Assembly: GCA_030704615.1 (NCBI GenBank)
Contig: CM060734.1
Location: 62,016,042-62,080,041 of the forward strand
Reading direction: 5' to 3'
Length of the DNA: 64,000 bases
From: Takakia lepidozioides
Lineage: Eukaryota > Streptophyta > Takakiopsida > Takakiales > Takakiaceae
Shown: positions 56,270 through 64,000 of the stretch, piece after piece
Numbering within the stretch: the first letter of the stretch is position 1
Layout: every line of letters starts with the position of its first letter
Made by a program: the position numbers and the translations under genes
The notes under the pieces: generated by a model
Told to the model about the DNA's origin: nothing
Seen by the model: only the letters and a program-made list of their open reading frames with translations
Database searches by the model: none

Positions 56270-57360
56270 ATTCACCTTTTTGCCTAGGTTGTCCCGGTCA
56301 GAAAAGTATTCATTCCACAGCTCATCCTCATCTGTGTTACCTGTTTCTGGATACTTTCCTATTGTCACTTGGCACCTGGCACTATCATATCAAAGTCACT
56401 CCAAACTATCAAAGATTTACTCAACCAGCTAACTTACAGAATTCAACATGAAAATTTAGGGCCGATTCCGATAAGAGGGAAAAAAACAGGGTGAAATATG
56501 TTGATATGTTGCATTGATTAGCAGTGCCTGATTTATCAATTGTGCTGCTTCTGCTGTGGCTTCCAGGTGACCATCCCATGCAGGTTTCTTGTAGCTATCC
56601 TTCCACAGGGAATCATAGGTAATATGGAGCTTGAAATCCGGCCCTCTTGGATGGTCTGGACCCAGTACACTCTATCCCTGCTCCTTCGGCTACCCATGCC
56701 TCTGCACAGATCATGCATTCATCCTTACATTGCTGTTAGCAGCTGACAATGACAGCCTAGATTTGTTCCAGCAAACACCCAACTCAGCTTATCACACTAG
56801 TTCCTATTCTCAATTCCATCTGCTACTCTCTGTAATCCAACAGCCATTTACCTTTTTGCCTCGGTTGTCCCACCATTGACTGGGGTCAGAAAAGTATTCA
56901 TTCCACAGCTTCTCATCCTCTCTGTTACCTATTTCTGGATACTTTCCTATTGTCACTTTGGCAGTAAAAGTCACTCCAAACTATCAAAGATTCACTCAAC
57001 CAGCTAACTTGAACATGAAAATCTAGGGCCGAAAAATAGGGTGAAATGTGTTGAACAAGGTACCTTGATAAGCAGTGTCTGATTTTATCAGTTGTGCCGC
57101 CGCTGCTGCGGCTACCAGTTGACCATCTACCCATGCAGGTTTCTTATAGCTATTGATCCACAGGGAATCATAGGTAATTTGGAGTGTGAAATCCGGCCCT
57201 CTTGGATGAATCTGGACCCACACTCTATCCCTGCTCCTCCACCTATCCATGCCTCTGCACAAATCATGCATGCATCCTTGCCTTGCTGCTAGCAGCTGAC
57301 AACGACAGCCTAGAAATCTTCCAGCCAACACCCCAACCATACTTATCACACTAGTTCCTA

Positions 57361-58510
57361 TGCGCTACAAAACTGCTGAGGCCCGTAGCATCAGTATGAG
57401 GTAAGTGGTAGAACACCTAGTGTCATGTTGTCAACTACAAGAGTGTTAAAGATGCCCAATAAGTACCAACAAGCCCAAACAACTTATGTGATGACATATG
57501 GCATGAGAAACCAAAAACCAACGTGTACCTCTTGGGATGACATGACAAGGTCAATGCAAATGAACCATCGTGGTACCTGCCCTCCACAACCATCCCAAAA
57601 CCAGTCCCATGGGATGACTTGAGGGATTCATCAATGACTAAGTATAACAAACACGACAATGGGCTTCCATAAGCATGTGAAACCGACATACGAAACCAGA
57701 TAATGGACTGAAGAAACCATGATACAAGTGACAAGAAAAACAAGAAAAACAAGAAAGACCTAAGGTTGGTATAAGCAGCCCTAAAATAAGAAATAGTGCT
57801 CTACCAAGGCATGTTCAAAACTCCGTGGAGGCCTGGTAGGACATCCCTGAAAGCAGTAAACAGCTTATGAGGTGATGCATTGTTCAAGGAAAACAAGAAA
57901 CAAAATGACATAGCCCCCTCCACAAGCAGCCCACAAAACCACTATTGCCAATGAAAACAGGAAACAAAACATGGTAGGAAAACAAAAAACAAAAATGAAA
58001 CAGCCCTCCACAAGCCTGCGTGACAAACGTCCAGCTTTGCAACTGGAAAAAGGGGAAGAACAATAAACAACCCTCCACAAAAATTGCCACTGAAGAAAAG
58101 AAACAAACAACAAAGAGACCTCCAGAAAAAGCCCACACCATAGTGTACCTGTTGGGCCGAGGTGCGATTGACCACATGCAGCCCCCTCCACAAGCCGAAA
58201 AAAATGAGTGTTGCCACTGAAAACAGGAAACGAAACATATCAGGACCTCCACAAGCTATACAAAGCCCATCAAACAATGATTGGAGGCCTCGACAAGCAG
58301 CCCACTAACCAGATAACAGCTTGTGGGAACGGCTTGATCAGCTCACTAGCCTGACAGTGCTAACCACGATGAGCACTACACACGGATAACTTAGCAAAAG
58401 GTAAGGGAGACGATGCTACGCCTCATGCGCAATCCAGGTGATATTTGTAGGTCCTGCCATCACTATGAGCACTGATACTATGCTCCATGACACCACATTG
58501 CATACAGCAC
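57361..58510. other. A-rich spacer within the OSB-like region
   Basis: The stretch 57880-58260 repeats CCCTCCACAAGC and GAAAACAGGAAACAAAAC-like words. The frames on the minus strand are by-products of these repeats. No gene is recognised. Confidence 0.45.
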
Positions 58511-58519
58511 CTTAGCTGC

Positions 58520-58775
58520 CCAACACCCCCTTTAATGCATCCTTCATGCACCCGCATTTGGCATACATGTCCACCACGGCACTGGTCAGGATGACATCTG
58601 ATAAAATCCCAGCTTTGATGATGCCACCATGGACCTCTTCCCCATTTTCCAGGGCGCTAGGATCGAACACGCATTGCAAACACAAACAAATGTGACTGGC
58701 CTGGGCTCCACCCTTTCTCGCATCATTTGCTGATAAGTCTCCAAAGCCTCATCACATGCCTTTGCTTTGCGAGGT
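58520..58775 (-). pseudogene. PPR repeat fragment, remnant 8
   Basis: The minus strand reads CDEALETYQQMMRE, VEPRPVTFVCV and NACSILAPWKMGK, then VDMYAKCG-like residues with frame slips. This is about two PPR motifs. It abuts the OSB repeat at 58775, where the repeat homology stops abruptly. Confidence 0.65.
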
Positions 58776-59849
58776 AACTTGCAGAATTCAACATGAAAAT
58801 TCAGGGCCGACCCTGATAACATGGAAAAACAGGCTGAAATGTGTTGAAGAAGGTGCCTTCATTAGCAGTGCCTTGTTCTATCAGCTGTGCTGCTGCCGCT
58901 GCTGTTTGCAGTTGACCATCTACCCCACACAGATTTCTTGTGCTTTTGATCCACGGGGACTCAGAAGTATTCTTGTGTTTGAAATTCGGTCCTCTTGGAT
59001 GAATCTGGACCTCTATCCCTGGTCCTTCAGCTATCCCTGCCTGTGTACAAATCATGAATACATCCTCAGCCTTGCTGCTAGCAGCTGACACTAACGGCAT
59101 GACGTTCTTCCAGCAAACACCCAACCCTACTTATTACACTAGTTTCAATTCTGAATTGCATCTGCTTCTCTCTGTAGTCCAACAGGCATTCACCTTCTTG
59201 TCTCCATTGTCCCATCATTGACTGGGGTCAGAAAAGTGTTCACTCCAGAGCTTCTCCTCATCTCTGTTAGCTGTTTTTGGATACTTTCCTACTGCCACAT
59301 CGTCACTAACTTGTCAGAGTCACTCCAAACCACCACAGATCCACCCAACGAGCTAACTTACAGAATTCAATATGCATCTCAGGGCCGAGTCTGATGAGAG
59401 GGCAAAACAGGCAGAAATAGGTTCAAGAAGAAGGTGCCCTCACCACATTGTCCTTGACCTTGTGTCATGACCCATGGAGGATTTGACCGATCACCAACCC
59501 AAAAGGACCTCTTGTGTGTGCTGCTTGTGTCTGTAGTCAGGAAATGTCGGTTTGGTCTGTGTGAACCACCAAGGTGCAGCTGAGCAGGCAGAGATTGAAA
59601 CACGGCCTGCTAAGACCAAGCTGACTCTCCCAAGAACCTTGTAAACATCAGGAAGAATACCAAATCATGGTAGTAACAGGAGCCAAGAGCCCACATTTGC
59701 AGGATGGACAAAATTCTTGACATCGTACATTAAGGAAAAGTCACACCTTGCGATTGCGGTTGTCCCACCATCGTGCAAATTCCAGCTGCGAGAGATACGG
59801 CGGTGTACTCATAATCTGCAAATGTAAACCCTAAACAGACGGCATGCAT

Positions 59850-60165
59850 CCTTTATGCTATTGCGTTCTGCATACAGATCAGTAAGAGTAGTCTCCAGCA
59901 TGATATCTCGAACAAAACCAGCTTCGACGACGTCTGCATAGACCTCTTTGCCCTTCTCCAGCGCTCATAGCTGGAAGCATTGAGGACGCAAATGATTATG
60001 GGCTTCACCCCTTCCTGCATCATCTGATTGAAGATATCTAAAGTCTCCTCATGACACCCATGTTGAGCATACCCTGCGATCGATACACTCCACGAACCAT
60101 TTGGTCAAACACTTGACGGGCATCATCCTCCCGTCCCCAAACATCACCAAAAGCAGAAGCTGGCA
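59850..60165 (-). pseudogene. PPR repeat fragment, remnant 9
   Basis: The minus strand gives DARQVFDQMVRGVY, FNQMMQEGVKP, CVLNAS and ALEKGKEVYADVVEAGFV in different frames with a TAG between them. These are PPR motifs of the same family, decayed. Confidence 0.6.
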
Positions 60166-61185
60166 GCCCCTTCATAGCCTACCCACTGCACTTCCCAGCA
60201 CATGTCAAAATCTAACGAGAACAAGAACAACAGTCAGTCACTCCTCACAATCGTCTAAGTGATTGTGAATTTTTTTTTTTGTATCTTTTGTTTTTTTGGG
60301 AAGGGGTCTGAGGCCCTGCACGAACTTTATTTATAATTATTGGAGGGAAAAAAAGTTAAAACGTTAAAACCCTCGGTTGCCAAAGGCTGCCATAAGGCAT
60401 GTCACACGGGAGGCCGTGCCAGATAACGAAGCGCTAGTAACTGTAACTAGAACAGTAAAGAAGACACCATTAGTCGTGATTAAATCACAAGAAACTCCAA
60501 GTGTGGAGAGAGTCCAGCACTCCACAGAATGTTCATGCAGGTGGAGTGTAGCATTGAGGTAGTAAGTGTAATTTTGCAAGTGGGAGGGAAGAGGGTTAGA
60601 AGAAGACACCAGCCCTAAGATAGCTTGGCAGAGGTTGGATCGGGGTGCGACGGAACGGGGTGACAGCGAGAGGGTATTGTGAACTAAAAGCGAGTAACTT
60701 GAATTCTTTCTATTTTAACTAAATAATATTACCATTATTTTGGAAATTGCTGCCATGGAGAGTAAATAGAGAATTAAACCCGGAGCAGCCACGCGTCTTT
60801 TCCTAATTGACCATGCCAACTCATACAGTTGACCAGGATCACAAGAATGTGTGAGATATATCATATCCAATAACGCTTATCTCATTTCACACTTGTGTGA
60901 GATAGACAAATCCTGCATCCTACATGGTTAACATGCCATGTCATACCGTGGATTTCCAAGGTGTGGTGAACATGTGGGACACCCCACAATAATGCCATAT
61001 ACGGTTCTCACACCTTGGCTCAATCTACACCCCTGAGAAAAGCCATGGAATATGCCAAGTGTGAGACCCCCATACCGTGAAAAAAACCATTTTCTCTTGT
61101 AGTGAACTTCCACGCACCATAAACGTGAGTCAAGTGGGAAACTACTATCGACGTTCATCAAGGGATTAGTGCTATTGCAAATGCC
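60166..61185. other. Intergenic, T-rich run, no gene
   Basis: A T-rich run lies at about 60269-60297. Nothing coding is recognised. The part 60930-61170 repeats ATACCGTG/TACGGT-like words without an obvious unit. Confidence 0.35.
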
Positions 61186-61189
61186 CTAA

Positions 61190-61535
61190 CTATTAAGCTT
61201 ACCAAAGTGGATCAGGAGGCAATGGGAAGATGAGCAAGAGCGAGCTTTTAAGGAGCTCAAGGCAATATTAACAATCTTAAGACGGCTATCAGAGGTCATC
61301 CATTTCATCTGCATACGGATTGGAATATGTTGGGGCTTGGAACGGTGCTCACATAGGTGGATGATGAGAGAAAACAGATCATAGTGGCTTATACTAGTCG
61401 CTTGACCACTGCAGAGGCAAAATAGAGGGTGGGTGCTTAGTTGCAGTATGGGCTGTGACACACTTCAGGTGCTACCTATAATCTCTTCACCATTATCACA
61501 GATCACCAGTCACTCAAGTGGTTGATGGACTGAGA
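61190..61535 (+). mobile_element. Ty3/gypsy RNase H remnant
   Basis: Across three frames the plus strand gives WEDEQERAFKELKAILT, FHLHTDWNMLGLGTVL, DDERKQIIVAYTSRLTTAEA and FTIITDHQSLKWLM. These are the end of the reverse transcriptase and the RNase H region of gypsy retrotransposons. Several stops and frameshifts are present, and no integrase follows. Confidence 0.75.
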
Positions 61536-61569
61536 CATTGACAATGGCGCTTCAAAACTGAGACATTGC

Positions 61570-61740
61570 AAATGAGGCTCATCTTCTCGTACAGTTGAGC
61601 CTTCATGGGTGTCTCTCACCTCCATAGCTCTAGGTATAGTAGGGAATGTGTTCAGGGCTTTGTAGGGTAGATTTCTTTAGCAAAGATGTCATTGACTTGA
61701 CTTAATTTATGTAATAGAGTGGATCTTCTTCCTAGTACAT
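61570..61740 (+). repeat. LTR-like stretch, inverted relative of 54590-54760
   Basis: Words such as CTCACCTCCATAGCTCTAGG, GGGCTTTG and TTGACTTA occur in the same order as in the reverse complement of 54590-54760. They lie directly after the RNase H remnant, consistent with the same retroelement family. Confidence 0.7.
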
Positions 61741-62229
61741 ATCCATATTAGCCCAGTATTGTGTTTACTAATACTTTGGTCGATACCATGGTTGAAAATT
61801 TGCAAAAGTCTTGCTATTGGTACCAATAAAATATCACACCAAGAGCGTACCATGATACCACCATGGTAGTCAAAAATCACATTTCCCCAATACTAGGTAT
61901 TGCAATCGGATGAAGTCAATTCCAGTATGATATTTTGGGCTCCAGTCTCTTTTCTGTAAAAAAGAAAGAAAAAAGATATGTTCAAAATACGATACTATTA
62001 TACTAATCCAACACTAGCTGACACCATGTGTTGGATGTGATAAAGGTTTTTTTTGGCCAATACCAGCAAAGGTCATGACCTTTTCTATGTGCCACATGTG
62101 GCACATTCACAATAACCACGATGTTGAGAGGTGCGGATCGCTGAAGTGCCGTCGTATTTGGAAGAAGGGACAAGGCCTCGTGGCTAAAGCACGCGAGATA
62201 AGGGAGGCGTCCACAAGAGGCGTCATTAT
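61741..62229. other. Unassigned spacer
   Basis: No coding or RNA signal is recognised. Confidence 0.3.
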
Positions 62230-62370
62230 CCGCCGGGTAAAGATCTGGTCCGCGGACCAGCGGTCGCGGGTATAACCCAAAGCGAAAAGCAGCGGTCCGC
62301 AGCGCGGCCCGGCTCAAGTGGATCTACGTCCCGCCACGTGGCGGGGGCGTCTTTACCCCGCGGACCTACA
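62230..62370. repeat. GC-rich palindrome cluster with short inverted ends
   Basis: CTGGTCCGCGGACCAG (62245-62260) and CCCGCCACGTGGCGGG (62330-62345) are perfect 16-bp palindromes. The second contains the G-box core CACGTG. The segment is bounded by GGGTAAAGA (about 62235) and TCTTTACCCC (about 62350) in inverted orientation, so it may be a very small foldback element in otherwise A/T-rich DNA. Confidence 0.75.
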
Positions 62371-64000
62371 ACATAAGGTAGTGGTATCTAGAAGTGTGCA
62401 TTTAAGCAGTGTGAACTACTCAAAGGGTGTAGTGTCACAAAAATTACATGAGCAGAATAGCAAATGAAGCAACAACTTTCACTTGTGCTAAGCACATAAT
62501 TTTCCAATCACAGATATATTATATATGAATTATCAAACTCAAAGTACATGTTATCCCGCTTCTGCTCAGTAGGTTCTCCTGTAATGCCATATATTCATCC
62601 CTGATATGCGCCTAAAGGTGCCTAAGTGCACAAGGTGTGCACCTACACCTTTTCCAAAGAATTACCAAAACCAGGCCTTGTGTGGGCCAGAAGTACCTGC
62701 CTCCCAACACGGAATTGAGCGTATCTACCTATGGAAGGACCCATAGCTTTCCCTGCATGGATGACGATCTATACACGTACAAGTAGGACCTCTTAGTATT
62801 GACCTACAACTCCTCAGACATGACCAATTCAGAACCCTAAACTAGCCGACCCCGTGGATAGACTCAACGGCTCCTTCATTTTTCATTCTCCCGTAAACTG
62901 AAGCATGATAAAAGTGCGCACCAATATAACAATATATAATCCATGCATCCCATTTGCATTCATGCCTGACTGCTGTATTAACCGGCCATTGTCCCAAAAG
63001 ACCAGCCTCCACTTTCAAAAAGGGAATGGGGAATTTGAAATGGGATCACTAGGTGGCTGTGTAGTTAGCTTCACTAATAACCCATTAATTAAGCCCCTCG
63101 TACTCCAAAAACACTCCATTCTGTACCTAATCCAAAGCAGTAATTAACCTTGAACTGCCTCCATTGCAAAAGTGCACAGTACTGGGATGAAAGCAGTGAC
63201 TTTATTCATCAAAAATAGGGGACAGAATAAGGCAACGTACACTTCTAGATGCCACTACCTTAGACCAAATTTTAAGGGGAGTTTCTTTACCTTCTACTAT
63301 TCCAATTTATACCCCTCAAAGGGGCTGGGAGGCTTTATATGAGGGTCTATTGGTAGAAAAAAACATAGCTTTTGAGGGTAGAGAGCCCTTGGAGAGTCTG
63401 TTCATTCAAGCCAGAGAAGAGCATGAGGACATCTCTGAGTCCAGAGGTATACACCGAGACAACGAGGGTTTCATTTTGAGAACAAAGTACTCTATCTTAG
63501 ATTTTAGGCTACAGTGACCAATGGTGTCAAGTCTAGAAGTAGGGGATGACCCTTTACAAGGAGGGAAAACGCTATGGTCTCTTTTAATATAAATAGGTTG
63601 AAACAAGGCTTGGACCCACCATGGGGTTATTTTATAATTAAGGCATGCACGTTATGAGCTAACGGATGAGCATAAAGGCATGGCAACGATTTTCATTCAT
63701 CCGCGGGGCGCGACGGTCCTCCGTGGCGGGGAACGGTTCCCATCTGTTCCCAACATTTAACTCGGTTCCTAGGGGGTTCCCACATTCCATTGGAGGTGCC
63801 AATGGCATCCCTGGATTCCCCCAGGATTCTCTACTTAGGAGGTATTTTTTAATTTTGTTATTTATAATTATTTTTATGTATTTCTGAGGGCAAGAAATTC
63901 CTAAATAGGCTAAAGGCGCCTGATTGAACTTATTGAACTTGTGGAACTTAAGTGATCTTTGTGCAACTTATTGAACGTTTTGAACTTATTAGCCTTTCAT
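62371..64000. other. 3' end of the window, no recognised gene
   Basis: The short frames at 62905-63147 and 63666-63887 lack known motifs. A GC-rich patch at 63690-63840 has GGTTCCCA repeats. Nothing further is seen. Confidence 0.35.

Larger units (their letters stand above)
56270..59830 (-). pseudogene. OSB-like gene remnant with tandem PDF-motif exon pairs
   Basis: Read on the minus strand, two exon types alternate. W exons carry W-x-D-PSQWWDN-R-KK: ARWWDNRNRK at 59815-59755, PSQWWDN at 59265-59205, WNEYFSDPSQWWDNRGKK at 56925-56869, and a cut copy at 56345-56290. H exons carry IHPRGPNFKHKNTSESPWIK at about 58985-58830, with relatives at 59540-59410, 57230-57080 and 56690-56540. W exons end in GTGAATGCC-like donors. 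A W plus an H exon makes one PDF motif of the OSB organellar single-stranded-DNA-binding proteins. The tandem units are diverged, contain frame breaks and are interrupted at 58775 by a PPR piece. The N-terminal OB fold is not seen. The OSB call rests on motif recognition. Confidence 0.65.

Noticed and set aside
57865-58277. Hydrophobic minus-strand frames resembling membrane proteins
   Set aside because: Three overlapping phases are all open because of A-rich repeats, and the aromatic residues come from TTT/TGT codons of that bias.

Overview
This is nuclear DNA of a land plant. Several genes can be assembled as multi-exon models with GT-AG introns and consistent reading phase, and there are LINE and Ty3/gypsy-type remnants and (GA)n microsatellites. 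The families are plant ones: acireductone dioxygenase, LCAT4-type lipase, plant lipid phosphate phosphatase, trihelix factor, PPR-DYW and OSB proteins. Many decayed PPR-E/DYW copies suggest a lineage with a large DYW editing family, such as a lycophyte, fern, hornwort or early-diverging moss. That placement is an inference.

The first 35 kb is gene-bearing. On the plus strand lie an intronless gene joining an E2 ubiquitin-conjugating fold to an F-box-like segment (2331-4418) and an unrecognised 316-residue ORF (7173-8123), followed by a CDPK scrap. Acireductone dioxygenase of the methionine salvage cycle is on the minus strand (five exons, 9453-11906). It diverges from a 12-exon LCAT4-like phospholipase/acyltransferase gene (13364-20704) whose intron 8 carries a LINE remnant. 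A decayed V-ATPase subunit c gene follows (22134-22696). Next comes a minus-strand trihelix gene that appears to hold two complete copies of its module in one frame (24867-27652). A seven-exon lipid phosphate phosphatase (29639-32795) and a conserved protein with a possible organelle-targeting N-terminus (34160-35014) complete this part.

From about 37 to 60 kb the character changes. No intact cellular gene is evident. The DNA is a patchwork of broken gene pieces on both strands: type I methionine aminopeptidase, at least seven PPR/DYW pieces, a receptor kinase scrap, a CDC20-type WD40 piece and a tandem set of OSB-like PDF-motif exons, part of which recurs inverted about 10.5 kb away. Among them are a foldback element with about 200-bp inverted arms, a frameshifted gypsy-like gag with LTR, TATA and primer-binding-site signals, an 11-copy hairpin-forming repeat array and a very long perfect hairpin. 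Several pieces keep splice sites, so DNA-level duplication and rearrangement explains them better than retrocopying.

The last 4 kb holds a stop-ridden gypsy RNase H segment, an LTR-like stretch homologous to an inverted one at 54.6 kb, and a GC-rich cluster of perfect palindromes. The genes do not form one pathway. The items most worth following are the E2/F-box fusion, the doubled trihelix gene, and the PPR/OSB fragment nursery, since both of those families act on organellar nucleic acids.
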